Source: Nonomuraea sediminis (GTDB taxonomy: Bacteria > Actinomycetota > Actinomycetes > Streptosporangiales > Streptosporangiaceae). From it: DNA of 64,000 nt. This document shows, piece by piece, positions 8,171 to 15,743 of this stretch. The stretch lies in assembly GCF_018531495.1 (NCBI RefSeq), contig NZ_JAHDTI010000013.1:248001-312000 (forward strand), read 5' to 3'. Position 1 is the stretch's first letter; each line of letters begins with the position of its first letter. Both the position numbers and the translations under genes were made by a program. The notes beneath the pieces are model-generated. The model worked only from the letters and a program-made list of their open reading frames with translations. It was not told the origin of the DNA and did not search any database.

Positions 8171-8206
8171 AAGGGTCCGGTACGGCATGCCGTACCGGAC
8201 CCTTTT
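8171..8206 (+). terminator. Intrinsic terminator after senX3-regX3
   Basis: A perfect stem GGGTCCGGTACGG (8173-8185) / CCGTACCGGACCC (8190-8202) with a CATG loop is followed by TTTT. Flanking AA/TT can extend the stem to 15 bp. The rest of the gap to 8352 shows no further feature I can support. Confidence 0.9.
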
Positions 8207-8352
8207 GGCGTGTCTTTGCGTGATCGTGGCCGGGCTGCCACGCTCACGTGCGCCGTGACGGCGGGCGAGTGTCACCGACTCGCCGCAGGCGCCGGTCGCG
8301 GGCCCTCAGCCGGAGTACGGCGGGCGGCCGGTGGCGGCGGCTTCGCCGTACC

Positions 8353-8934
8353 TCAGTTGGCTTCCTCGGTCGGGGAAGCGGACGGGGTGGCGCTGGGCGT
8401 GGGGGCCGCGGTGGCGTTGGGAGCCGGCGGGTAGTCCTTGAACTCGCGGCTGCGCGTGACCACGGGCACGTTCAGGCTGATCGTGCCGGCGTTGGCGAAC
8501 TGGAGGTCCAGCTTGATGCTCTCGCCGCCCCGCAGGCCCTTCGGGATGCCCTCGAGCAGCAGCAGGGGCGTGGGCTTGCCGGTGTTGACGAGCTGGTTGC
8601 TCGGCAGCTGGATCGGGGTCGAGACCTTGACCGTGCCGAGGTCACCCGCGTTGACCGCCTGGAGGGTGTCGGCGGCCGCGGCCGTGTTGAGGATGTTCAG
8701 GTAGATCGGAACGGAACCGCGGTAGGCGATCTGGGCACCCGAGTCGGGACCGAGGATGAACGCCTGCGGGATGTCAATGCCGCGCTGACCGTATTTGCCC
8801 TGATCGATGAGGACCGCTGCCTCGTTGGGGGCGTACGGCTTGTTGGTGTTGGCATCGGCCCCGGCCGCACAGCCCGCGAGCACGGGGGCTGCCATGAAAA
8901 CGGCGGCGGCGGCGATCCAGCGACGGCTGGTCAC
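8353..8934 (-). CDS. Conserved actinobacterial lipoprotein between regX3 and carD
   Basis: The 193-residue protein starts at a GTG at 8934 with AGGAG 9 nt upstream. A basic N-terminus and hydrophobic core end in the lipobox VLAGC (Cys at about residue 22), so it should be lipid-anchored on the outer face of the membrane. The mature part is a beta-rich domain with two similar strand blocks, VPIYLNILNTAAAAD and ESIKLDLQFANAGTISLNVPV, recalling DUF461/PCuAC-like immunoglobulin-fold lipoproteins. The copper-binding His/Met motif of PCuAC is not visible. The C-terminus is a flexible Pro/Ala/Thr tail. A lipoprotein at this spot between the phosphate regulator and carD is typical of filamentous actinomycetes. 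The function is unknown. Confidence 0.75.
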   Translation of the reverse strand: MTSRRWIAAAAVFMAAPVLAGCAAGADANTNKPYAPNEAAVLIDQGKYGQRGIDIPQAFILGPDSGAQIAYRGSVPIYLNILNTAAAADTLQAVNAGDLGTVKVSTPIQLPSNQLVNTGKPTPLLLLEGIPKGLRGGESIKLDLQFANAGTISLNVPVVTRSREFKDYPPAPNATAAPTPSATPSASPTEEAN

Positions 8935-9140
8935 GGGAGGGTTCTCCTTGGGGTGGCACTGTGCAAGATGGGCAGCGCCTACCATATCCGCCCCAATCCA
9001 TGGTCATATCCGCACCCCCGCAGGTCATTAGCTATGTCAGCTATTGCGATTCATAGAGTTGAAGGGTTGTCAAGTCCTAATGTGCGGCTTTGACCTGCAG
9101 TTATGGTGATTTCACTGTTCCGGGAGGCTGTGGATGCGTG

Positions 9141-9154
9141 GTACTCTTGAGTAC
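9141..9154. promoter_or_regulatory. Palindrome in the carD leader
   Basis: GTACTC-TT-GAGTAC, with 6-bp perfect arms, lies 22 nt upstream of the carD start and just before the AAGGGG ribosome-binding site. The position suits an operator or a 5'-UTR element. No known regulator is assigned. Confidence 0.35.
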
Positions 9155-9175
9155 AGCGGAAGGGGTACTTGTCAC

Positions 9176-9658
9176 ATGACTTTCCAGGTCGGCGACACTG
9201 TCGTCTACCCCCACCATGGGGCTGCTCGGATCGAAGCAATCACCAAGCGATCCATCAAGGGTGAGGAAAAGACCTACCTGGTGCTCAAGGTCGACAAGGG
9301 CGACCTTACCGTCCAGGTGCCAGCAGAAAACGCAGAACTCGTCGGCGTGCGCGATGTTGTCGGCCAGGAAGGCCTGGAGCGGGTTTTCGACGTCCTACGC
9401 ATGCCGCACACGGAAGAGCCCACGAACTGGTCTCGCCGTTACAAGGCAAATCTGGAGAAGCTCGCGTCGGGTGACGTGAACAAGGTCGCCGAAGTCGTTC
9501 GGGACCTGTGGCGGAGGGACCGCGAGCGCGGTCTGTCCGCGGGTGAGAAGCGCATGCTCGCCAAGGCCCGGCAGATCCTCGTGAGCGAGCTGGCACTGGC
9601 CGAGAAGACCAATGAGGACAAGGCGGAAGCCCTTCTCGACGAGGTGCTCAACTCCTGA
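9176..9658 (+). CDS. carD: RNA polymerase-binding transcription factor CarD
   Basis: CarD binds the RNA polymerase beta subunit and stabilises the open promoter complex, affecting rRNA and many housekeeping promoters. The 160-residue protein starts MTFQVGDTVVYPHHGAARI, the Tudor-like RNAP interaction domain. It continues with VPAENAELVGVRDVV and a helical C-terminal DNA-binding domain containing NWSRRYKANLEKL and VVRDLWRRDRERGLSAGEKRML, which includes the tryptophan (in DLW) known to contact the upstream edge of the transcription bubble. The ATG at 9176, with AAGGGG upstream, is preferred because it gives the canonical CarD N-terminus. ispF follows 17 nt downstream, as in related genomes. Confidence 0.95.
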   Translation: MTFQVGDTVVYPHHGAARIEAITKRSIKGEEKTYLVLKVDKGDLTVQVPAENAELVGVRDVVGQEGLERVFDVLRMPHTEEPTNWSRRYKANLEKLASGDVNKVAEVVRDLWRRDRERGLSAGEKRMLAKARQILVSELALAEKTNEDKAEALLDEVLNS

Positions 9659-9675
9659 AGACGAAGCTTCCAAGG

Positions 9676-10143
9676 GTGGGCGTCGGTGTCGACGTCCACC
9701 CTTTCGCATCCGGTCGCGAGCTGTACCTCGCGGGCCTGCACTGGCCCGGCGAGACGGGGCTCGACGGACACTCCGACGCCGACGCCGTGGCTCACGCCGC
9801 CTGTAACGCGCTGCTGTCGGCCTGCGGGCTCGGAGACCTGGGCGGGGTGTTCGGCACCTCCGACCCGCGCTGGGCCGGCGCCTCGGGGGTGAGCCTGCTC
9901 CAGGAGACCGCCAGGCGGGCGCGCGAAGCCGGCTACGAGATCGGCAACGTGGCGGTCCAGGTGGTCGGCTCACGGCCCAAACTGGCGCCCCGCAGGGCTG
10001 AGGCCGAGAAGGTGCTCAGCGAGGCCGTAGGGGCCCCTGTGAGCGTTTCTGCGGCCACTACGGACGGGCTGGGCTTCGTAGGGCGCGGCGAGGGTGTCGC
10101 GGCGATCGCCACGGCGCTCGTCGTCAACCATTCCGAGGACTAG
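9676..10143 (+). CDS. ispF: 2-C-methyl-D-erythritol 2,4-cyclodiphosphate synthase
   Basis: IspF cyclises CDP-methylerythritol 2-phosphate to methylerythritol cyclodiphosphate in the non-mevalonate isoprenoid pathway and works as a zinc-dependent trimer. The 155-residue protein shows the metal ligands in GVDVHPF and GLDGHSDADAVAHA, the substrate loop GDLGGVFGTSDP, and the C-terminal AATTDGLGFVGRGEGVAAIA motif of the family. The start is the GTG at 9676. An in-frame CTG at 9655 overlaps the carD TGA stop and would add the usual KLPRVG lead-in, so the true start could lie there. ispD is often the partner upstream, but here carD precedes ispF directly. Confidence 0.93.
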   Translation: MGVGVDVHPFASGRELYLAGLHWPGETGLDGHSDADAVAHAACNALLSACGLGDLGGVFGTSDPRWAGASGVSLLQETARRAREAGYEIGNVAVQVVGSRPKLAPRRAEAEKVLSEAVGAPVSVSAATTDGLGFVGRGEGVAAIATALVVNHSED

Positions 10144-10340
10144 AGCGTCACCTATCGGGATGTACTCCGGCGGGCGATGCCTAGCCCGTCGAGTCACTGA
10201 GGGCGGCGGTTCGTCACTGGCGCGGTACGAGCCGCCGCTTTCCCATGTCCCCGCTGGGCGGGCGTGGCCAGCGGTACGAAGGTGTATGTCGGGGTAAGTC
10301 CCTCTATAGACATGTCAACGTCTCGGGGGGAGCAAAAGAC

Positions 10341-10610
10341 ATGATCGGCGCAATCGTCTCGGCGATCGTCATCGGAGCCATCGTGGGCGCACTCGCCCGC
10401 CTGATCGTGCCGGGCAAGCAGAACATGTCCATGGGCCTGACTCTCATCGTCGGCATCGTGGCCGCGCTGCTGGGCACGCTCATCGCGCAGATGTTCGGCT
10501 TCGCCGACACCAGGGGCATCGACTGGTGGGAGCACATCCTGCAACTGGTGCTGGCGATCGTCGGCGTGCTGATCGTGGTACGGGTTCAGGCCGGCAAATC
10601 ACACACCTGA
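10341..10610 (+). CDS. GlsB/YeaQ/YmgE-family stress-response membrane protein (copy 1)
   Basis: The 89-residue protein consists of three glycine-rich membrane segments. It starts MIGAIVSAIVIGAIVGALARL and contains the family block VPGKQNMSMGLTLIVGIVAALLG. This transglycosylase-associated family (PF04226) consists of small inner-membrane proteins induced by general stress, with no known enzymatic activity. GGGGGAG sits 10 nt before the ATG at 10341. A paralog follows 97 nt downstream, suggesting tandem duplication. The upstream gap from 10144 contains no obvious gene. Confidence 0.8.
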   Translation: MIGAIVSAIVIGAIVGALARLIVPGKQNMSMGLTLIVGIVAALLGTLIAQMFGFADTRGIDWWEHILQLVLAIVGVLIVVRVQAGKSHT

Positions 10611-10660
10611 CCTGCCGATTCAGGACATGCATGCATATTTGCCCGCTGTCGGGTAGCGAT

Positions 10661-10697
10661 CTCCCCGTGGGAGTGAACGGCTCACACCCACGGGGAG
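10661..10697 (+). promoter_or_regulatory. Hairpin sequestering the ribosome-binding site of the second GlsB-like gene
   Basis: CTCCCCGTGGG (10661-10671) pairs perfectly with CCCACGGGGAG (10687-10697). A further GTGA/TCAC pairing lies inside across an A-A mismatch and closes an ACGGC loop. The 3' arm contains most of GGGGAGG (10692-10698), the only good ribosome-binding site for the ATG at 10708. The folded RNA would therefore hide the ribosome-binding site. It lacks a U-run, so it is a poor terminator. Confidence 0.6.
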
Positions 10698-10707
10698 GTT
10701 TGTTGCG

Positions 10708-10977
10708 ATGACAATCCAGTCCATCCTCGGCGCCATCGTGATCGGCGCCGTCATCGGTGCCATCGGCCGCCTGCTGCTTCCCGGCCGGCAGCCCATCGGG
10801 TGGATCCTGACCATCGTCGTCGGCATCGTCGCCGCGCTCATCGGTACGGCCATCGCGCAGGTGATGGGCGTCGCCACGACCCCGGGCATCGACTGGATCG
10901 AACTGGTCATGCAGGTGGTGCTGGCGGTGGTCGGTGTCGGCATCGTGGCGGGTCTACGCCGCGGCACACGCGTCTAG
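10708..10977 (+). CDS. GlsB/YeaQ/YmgE-family stress-response membrane protein (copy 2)
   Basis: This 89-residue paralog of the gene at 10341 has the same length and layout: MTIQSILGAIVIGAVIGAIG, then LLPGRQPIGWILTIVVGIVAALIG and a last membrane segment ending in GLRRGTRV. Both copies keep the block G-A-IDW-hydrophobic (TPGIDWIELVMQ here, TRGIDWWEHILQ in copy 1). It is expected to be a small stress-associated membrane protein. Its ribosome-binding site GGGGAGG lies in the 3' arm of a stable hairpin, whereas that of copy 1 is free, so the two copies are probably controlled differently. A bidirectional hairpin follows. Confidence 0.8.
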   Translation: MTIQSILGAIVIGAVIGAIGRLLLPGRQPIGWILTIVVGIVAALIGTAIAQVMGVATTPGIDWIELVMQVVLAVVGVGIVAGLRRGTRV

Positions 10978-10988
10978 CTTTTCCACCC

Positions 10989-11036
10989 GGCCTCGGCGGG
11001 CGCTTCCATCCCCCCTTGGGAACGCCCGCCGAGGCC
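10989..11036. terminator. Bidirectional hairpin between convergent genes
   Basis: A perfect 14-bp stem, GGCCTCGGCGGGCG (10989-11002) / CGCCCGCCGAGGCC (11023-11036), fills the gap between the GlsB-like gene and the convergent DUF2637 gene. There is no strong T-run, as is common in high-GC terminators. Confidence 0.7.
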
Positions 11037-11037
11037 T

Positions 11038-12477
11038 CTACTCGTCCGGGCTGTCCGGGGGCAGCGGGGTGCTGCGCAGCCGGCCCGACGGGGCGTCGCC
11101 GAGCTGCTCGCGCCGGGCCGCCTCCTGGGCGTCGGCCGCCTCTGGGCCGTGCTCGGGGTCGGGGTTCTGCCTCGTCTCGCTCGTGACGACGCGCAGTGGC
11201 TGGGTGTCCTTGTCGCGCTCGGGGACGCGCGGGTGGACCAGGACGTCGGCCGGCTTCTTCCTGTCGCCCCAGCGCACGGGCCTGGGCTCCTTCGCTGCCG
11301 TCTCCGCCTGCTGCTCCTGTACGGCCGGCTCAGGCTCACCGAGGGGCTCTGGCTCGACGTGGGCAGCCTGCGCGCTTTCGGCGGGGGCCTCCTCGTAGGG
11401 GGTCTGCGCTCCTTCGTCGGCGGCCTGTGCTTCTTCGTCGGCGGCCTGGGGCTCGTCCAGGGGCGCCTGATCCGGCTCGTGGGGCGTTCGGCCGGGCTGT
11501 GGTGCTTCGGGCTGGGCCTGCCAGGGCTGGGTCGCTCCGGGGCGTTCGTCGTCGGCCTGGGCCGCGTCATGTGCCGGATCGGGCGCTTCGGGGTCCGACT
11601 GGGCCGGGTCGGGCGCTTCGGGATCGGCCTGGGCCGTGCCGTGAGCGGGGTCGGACACTTCGGGGTCGGCCTGGGCCGTGCCGTGAGCCGGGTCGGGGTC
11701 GGCCTGGGCCGCGTCGTGAGCAAGGTCGGCTTGGGCCGCGCGGGCGTCGTCGGGCTGCCACGGCTGGCCGCCCGCCTGCCAGGTGTGGACGGCCTCGGAG
11801 ACCTCGTGGCGCGTGTGCGCGGGCTCGTCCAGGACGGGGCGGGGGACCTCGACGGTGTCGGCCACCGCCTCGGCGGGCTCCGGCTCTCTGGGCGCGGGCA
11901 CCGGCTCCTGGCTCGCGGGGGCCGCCCAGCGGGTCACGCCCTCCGAGACGGCGTGGGGCTCCAGGGTGACCGGGGGAGGCGGGGGCGGGGTGGGGCGGCC
12001 GGTGAAGGGGACCAGGTCCTGCTCCGCCGTACCGTCGTCGATCTCCTCGGGGGTGCGGCGGGCCTGGACGTGCTTGATCAGCAGGAGCCACAGCCACAGG
12101 CCGAGCGCCAGCATCACCCAGGGCGCCACGGCCACGCCGAGCGCGGCCTGCCGTACGTCGACGGCGAGGCGCGCGGTCGTCACGACGTTGACCGCGGCGG
12201 CGGCCAGGATGAGCACGATCAGCACCAGCGCGGCCTGCAGCCGCACCAGCAGCCGCGCGGGGCGCAGCAGTAACACGCCGATGAGCGCCACCACCAGCAG
12301 CGCGTCGAAACCGGCCGGGTAGAGGAAGGCGAGATCGGGCCGGGCCTCGCCGTGAATGGCCAGCGCGCGCAGGTCGTCGAAGGACAGTGCGCACGCGGCG
12401 CCGGTCAGGGCGGCTACCGCCACGCCTGCGAGGGCGATGCCCAGGCGGCGTAGCACGGTGGGGGGAGTCACGTCCAT
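11038..12477 (-). CDS. DUF2637 membrane protein with long acidic repeat tail
   Basis: The 479-residue protein has an N-terminal DUF2637 domain of four predicted membrane segments (about residues 10-30, 48-65, 73-95 and 103-128), including DLAFLYPAGFDALLVVALIG, as in SpdB-like proteins. From about residue 140 to the end it is a disordered cytoplasmic tail rich in Pro, Ala, Asp, Glu and Gln. Its middle part has near-repeats of AHGTAQADPE and AHDAAQAD at about residues 250-310, mirrored by DNA repeats around 11,565-11,720. DUF2637 proteins occur both on the chromosome and in conjugative elements of actinomycetes and are of uncertain function. It is convergent with the GlsB-like gene and divergent from cysS. 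Confidence 0.7.
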   Translation of the reverse strand: MDVTPPTVLRRLGIALAGVAVAALTGAACALSFDDLRALAIHGEARPDLAFLYPAGFDALLVVALIGVLLLRPARLLVRLQAALVLIVLILAAAAVNVVTTARLAVDVRQAALGVAVAPWVMLALGLWLWLLLIKHVQARRTPEEIDDGTAEQDLVPFTGRPTPPPPPPVTLEPHAVSEGVTRWAAPASQEPVPAPREPEPAEAVADTVEVPRPVLDEPAHTRHEVSEAVHTWQAGGQPWQPDDARAAQADLAHDAAQADPDPAHGTAQADPEVSDPAHGTAQADPEAPDPAQSDPEAPDPAHDAAQADDERPGATQPWQAQPEAPQPGRTPHEPDQAPLDEPQAADEEAQAADEGAQTPYEEAPAESAQAAHVEPEPLGEPEPAVQEQQAETAAKEPRPVRWGDRKKPADVLVHPRVPERDKDTQPLRVVTSETRQNPDPEHGPEAADAQEAARREQLGDAPSGRLRSTPLPPDSPDE

Positions 12478-12554
12478 GGCTCATCGAGCCTACAGAAGAA
12501 TGCGGCTCGGATTATTCGACCTGTGAGGGCGGTTGAGGCGTTAGCCTTTCCTTC

Positions 12555-13946
12555 GTGAGCCTGCACCTCTACGACACCAGCACGCGCGACACCCGTGAAT
12601 TCGTTCCGGTCGAAGCCGGCCGGGCGTCGATTTACCTGTGTGGGGCTACCGTGCAGGCTCCTCCGCACATCGGCCACATCCGGTCCGGTGTGAATTTCGA
12701 CGTGCTCCGGCGATGGATGACCCGTTCCGGGTATGACGTCACGTTCTGCCGGAATGTCACCGACATCGACGACAAGATCATCAGGGTCGCGGCCGAATAC
12801 GGCGTGCCGTGGTTCGTCATCGCCGAGCGCAACCAGCGGGCCTTCACCTGGGCCTACGACACGCTCGGCTGCCTTCCGCCGACCGTCGAGCCGCGCGCGA
12901 CCGGCCACGTGCCCGAGATGGTCACGCTGATGGAGCGGCTGATCGAGCGCGGCCACGCCTACGCCGCCGGCGGCGACGTCTATTTCAGCGTCCAGTCCTG
13001 GGCCGATGAGTACGGCAAGCTGTCCAACCAGAAGCTGGACAACATGCGGGCGGCCGGCGACACCGACGACGAGTCGTGCAAGCGCGACCCGCGTGACTTC
13101 GCGCTCTGGAAGGGCGAGAAGCCGGGCGAGCCCACCTGGCCCACGCCGTTCGGTCCCGGGCGGCCCGGCTGGCACCTGGAGTGCTCGGCGATGGCCACCA
13201 AGTACCTGGGGTCGACGTTCGACATCCACGGCGGCGGGCTCGACCTGATCTTCCCGCACCACGAGAACGAGATCGCCCAGTCCCAGGCCGCCGGTGACGG
13301 GTTCGCCCGCTACTGGATGCACAACGGGCTGGTGAGGATCGGCGCCGAGAAGATGGCCAAGTCGCTCGGCAACTCCCTGCTGATTCCCGACGTCACCAAG
13401 AAGGTCAGGCCCGTCGAGCTGCGCTACTACCTGGCGGCGCCGCACTACCGGTCCTCGATCGACTACTCGGAGGCGTCCCTGCTCGAGGCGGCCGCCGCCT
13501 ACCAGCGCATCGAGGGGTTCGTGACGCGGGCCGCCGAGGTCATCCACGACGTGGACGCCGACGCGCCGCTGCCGCAGGCCTTCGCCGACGCGCTCGACGA
13601 CGACCTCGGCACGCCGCAGGCGCTAGCCGTCGTGCACGAGGTGGTGCGCGAGGGCAACGTGGCGCTGTCCAGGGGCGACAAGGAGGCCGTGGCCCGGCTG
13701 CTGGCCGAGACCCAGAACATGCTCGACGTCCTGGGCCTCGACCCGCGCTCGCCGCAGTGGCGTACCGCCGGCTCCGACCTCAAGCCGGTCGTGGACGCGC
13801 TGGTGGCGGTTGCGCTGGAGCAGCGCAAGGCGGCCAGGGAGCGCAAGGACTATGCCGCCGCGGACGCCATCCGCGACCAGCTCACCGCCGCCGGCATCAC
13901 CGTCGAAGACACCCCTCAGGGCGCTCGCTGGGAACTCGCCCGCTAG
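12555..13946 (+). CDS. cysS: Cysteinyl-tRNA synthetase
   Basis: CysS charges tRNA-Cys with cysteine. The 463-residue class I synthetase has the zinc-binding YLCGATVQAPPHIGH with the HIGH motif (about residues 38-41), CRNVTDIDDKI, the conserved WHLECSAMA zinc ligand block, FDIHGGGLDLIFPHHENEIAQ and the KMSKS-like loop KMAKSLGNS (about residue 267). The C-terminal DALR-type helical region ends with ERKDYAAADAIRDQL. The length matches CysS, not the shorter mycothiol ligase MshC, a paralog of about 410 residues. The GTG at 12555 has no clear ribosome-binding site and may be read from a leaderless transcript. In related actinomycetes cysS is followed by rlmB, but here a four-gene cassette intervenes. 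Confidence 0.95.
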   Translation: MSLHLYDTSTRDTREFVPVEAGRASIYLCGATVQAPPHIGHIRSGVNFDVLRRWMTRSGYDVTFCRNVTDIDDKIIRVAAEYGVPWFVIAERNQRAFTWAYDTLGCLPPTVEPRATGHVPEMVTLMERLIERGHAYAAGGDVYFSVQSWADEYGKLSNQKLDNMRAAGDTDDESCKRDPRDFALWKGEKPGEPTWPTPFGPGRPGWHLECSAMATKYLGSTFDIHGGGLDLIFPHHENEIAQSQAAGDGFARYWMHNGLVRIGAEKMAKSLGNSLLIPDVTKKVRPVELRYYLAAPHYRSSIDYSEASLLEAAAAYQRIEGFVTRAAEVIHDVDADAPLPQAFADALDDDLGTPQALAVVHEVVREGNVALSRGDKEAVARLLAETQNMLDVLGLDPRSPQWRTAGSDLKPVVDALVAVALEQRKAARERKDYAAADAIRDQLTAAGITVEDTPQGARWELAR

Positions 13947-13980
13947 GCGGGTGAAACACGTTCTACTAGCCTCGGCGTTC

Positions 13981-14838
13981 ATGCGATTCACCTACGCCGA
14001 GACCATGACCGATCCGTCGTACTACCTGCCGCTGGCGCGGGCCTCCGAGGCGGCGGGATTTGCCGGTTTCAGCGTGGCGGACTCCCTGGTCTATCCCCGG
14101 GAGTCCGCCACGAGCTATCCGTACGCCGCCGGCGGTGATCGGGAGTTCCTTGAGGACAAGAGCTTCGTCGAGCCGTTCGTCCTGATCGCCGCGATGGGCG
14201 CGGTGACCTCGACGATCCGGTTCACCTCGTTCGTGCTCAAACTGCCGCTCCGCCCGCCCGCGCTGGTCGCCAAGCAGGCGAGTTCCGTCGCCTGCCTGAC
14301 GGGCGACCGGCTCAATCTCGGTGTCGGGCTCAGCCCGTGGCCGGAGGACTACGCGGTCATGGGGGTTCCGTGGTCGCGGCGCGGCGCGCGGATGGACGAG
14401 GCCATCGCCGTGGTCCGCGGCCTGACCGGCGGTGACTACTTCGAGTACCACGGCGAGTTCTACGACCTGCCGCCGGTGAAGATGTCCCCGGCCGCTCGGG
14501 TTCCCATCCTGGTGGGCGGGCACAGCGATGCGGCGCTGCGCAGGGCCGTCCGCCTCGGCGACGGCTGGATCCACGGCGGCGGCGACGCGGAGGAACTGGA
14601 CGCGCTGCTGGCGCGGCTTGCCGTGATGCGTGAGGACGACCGGCCCTTCCAGATCCACGCGATCTCCATGGACGCCTACACGGTCGACGGCGTGCGGCGG
14701 CTGGCCGACAAGGGTGTGACCGATCTGATTGTGGGATTTCGGGATCCGTACACCCGAGGGCCCGACACGGAGCCACTCGCCAGGAAGATCGAGCACCTCG
14801 AGCGCTTCGCCGACTCGGTGATCTCCAGGGTCGCCTGA
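13981..14838 (+). CDS. Luciferase-like F420/FMN-dependent oxidoreductase
   Basis: The 285-residue protein starts at the ATG at 13981, 34 nt after cysS. It has the TIM-barrel signature of the bacterial luciferase superfamily: MRFTYAETMTDPSYYLPLAR, then LGVGLSPWPEDYAVMGVPW and GARMDEAIAVVRGL, and the classic PILVGGHSDAALRRAVRLGDGWI phosphate-binding block. Most actinobacterial members with this pattern use coenzyme F420, though FMN use cannot be excluded. The following SDR, MFS and TetR genes lie on the same strand, so it may belong to one catabolic or detoxification cassette; the 92-nt gap with its own palindrome suggests that the SDR has a separate promoter. The substrate is unknown. Confidence 0.8.
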   Translation: MRFTYAETMTDPSYYLPLARASEAAGFAGFSVADSLVYPRESATSYPYAAGGDREFLEDKSFVEPFVLIAAMGAVTSTIRFTSFVLKLPLRPPALVAKQASSVACLTGDRLNLGVGLSPWPEDYAVMGVPWSRRGARMDEAIAVVRGLTGGDYFEYHGEFYDLPPVKMSPAARVPILVGGHSDAALRRAVRLGDGWIHGGGDAEELDALLARLAVMREDDRPFQIHAISMDAYTVDGVRRLADKGVTDLIVGFRDPYTRGPDTEPLARKIEHLERFADSVISRVA

Positions 14839-14884
14839 CGAGAACAGGTTATAAATCCGTGGCCTTTTCATCGAGAGCTGACCG

Positions 14885-14898
14885 ACTGAGTAGTCAGT
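14885..14898. promoter_or_regulatory. Candidate TetR operator upstream of the SDR-MFS-TetR operon
   Basis: ACTGA-GTAG-TCAGT is an inverted repeat 33 nt before the SDR start. Local TetR regulators usually bind dyads of this size, and one is encoded at 16935 at the end of the same cassette, so autoregulation is a reasonable inference. Confidence 0.45.
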
Positions 14899-14930
14899 AT
14901 GCTTGCCTGACTCGAGGGAAGGGGAAACCG

Positions 14931-15743
14931 ATGTCCTTACTCAGCGGTCGCACAGCGGTGGTCACCGGTGGAGCCGGCGGCATCGGGGCCGCACTCTCCG
15001 CCGAGCTGGGTTCGCGCGGAATGTCGGTCGTCGTGGCCGACATCGACGGCGCCGGGGCGCGAAGCGTCGCCGATGACCTGTCCGCACGCGGGATCCCCGC
15101 GATCGGCGTGCCGGTCGACGTGTCCGACCCGGAGTCGGTGGAGGTCCTCGCGCAGGCCGCCCATGCCAGGTTCGGCTCGGTGGAACTGCTCTGCAACAAC
15201 GCGGGCGTGCTCCTGTTCGGCACGGTGGCCGATTCGTCCATGGGCGACTGGCGGTGGCTGTCGTCGGTGAACCTCGAAGGGCTGCTCAACTGCCTGCACG
15301 CGTTCCTGCCCCGGATGCGCGCGGGCAGCGGCTGGCGGCACGTGCTGAACACCGCCTCGACCCACGCCTTCCTGCCCGATCCGCAGGGCACGACCCTCTA
15401 CAGCGCGACCAAGCACGCCATCGTCGGCCTCTCCCTGGGGCTCCGAGGAGAGCTGGCGTCCGACGGCATCGGGGTCACGATCCTCTGCCCGGGGCAGGTC
15501 GCGACCCGCATTCTCGACTCGCAGCGCCACCGCCCCGCCGGGTACGGCCGCCGGGCGGCCGAGCCGTTCGGCACGGGCATCGTTCCGCTGGCGATCGAGC
15601 CCGGCGAGGTCGCCCGCGACGCGGTCGATGGCGTCCTGCGCGGTGACGCCATCGTGTTCTCGCTTCCCGCCGAGGGGCGAGAGGAGTTCCGCGCGCAGGT
15701 CGAGGAGTCGAGGCGGCTCGCGGACGCGGCATGGCGAGCCTGA
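14931..15743 (+). CDS. Short-chain dehydrogenase/reductase (cassette gene)
   Basis: The 270-residue classical SDR has the cofactor motif VVTGGAGGIGAAL, an acidic residue after the second strand (VVADIDG) suggesting NAD(H), the structural NNAG in LLCNNAGVLL, an active-site serine in NTASTHAFLP and the catalytic YSATK. GGGAAGGGG precedes the ATG at 14931. The 3' end overlaps the MFS gene by 13 nt, so the pair is translationally coupled. With the neighbouring luciferase-like enzyme it could oxidise and reduce a common small molecule, but the sequence does not identify it. Confidence 0.85.
   Translation: MSLLSGRTAVVTGGAGGIGAALSAELGSRGMSVVVADIDGAGARSVADDLSARGIPAIGVPVDVSDPESVEVLAQAAHARFGSVELLCNNAGVLLFGTVADSSMGDWRWLSSVNLEGLLNCLHAFLPRMRAGSGWRHVLNTASTHAFLPDPQGTTLYSATKHAIVGLSLGLRGELASDGIGVTILCPGQVATRILDSQRHRPAGYGRRAAEPFGTGIVPLAIEPGEVARDAVDGVLRGDAIVFSLPAEGREEFRAQVEESRRLADAAWRA

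Noticed and set aside
12555..13946. mshC (mycothiol cysteine ligase) instead of cysS
   Set aside because: The protein is 463 residues with a full C-terminal tRNA-binding region; MshC is shorter and lacks it.
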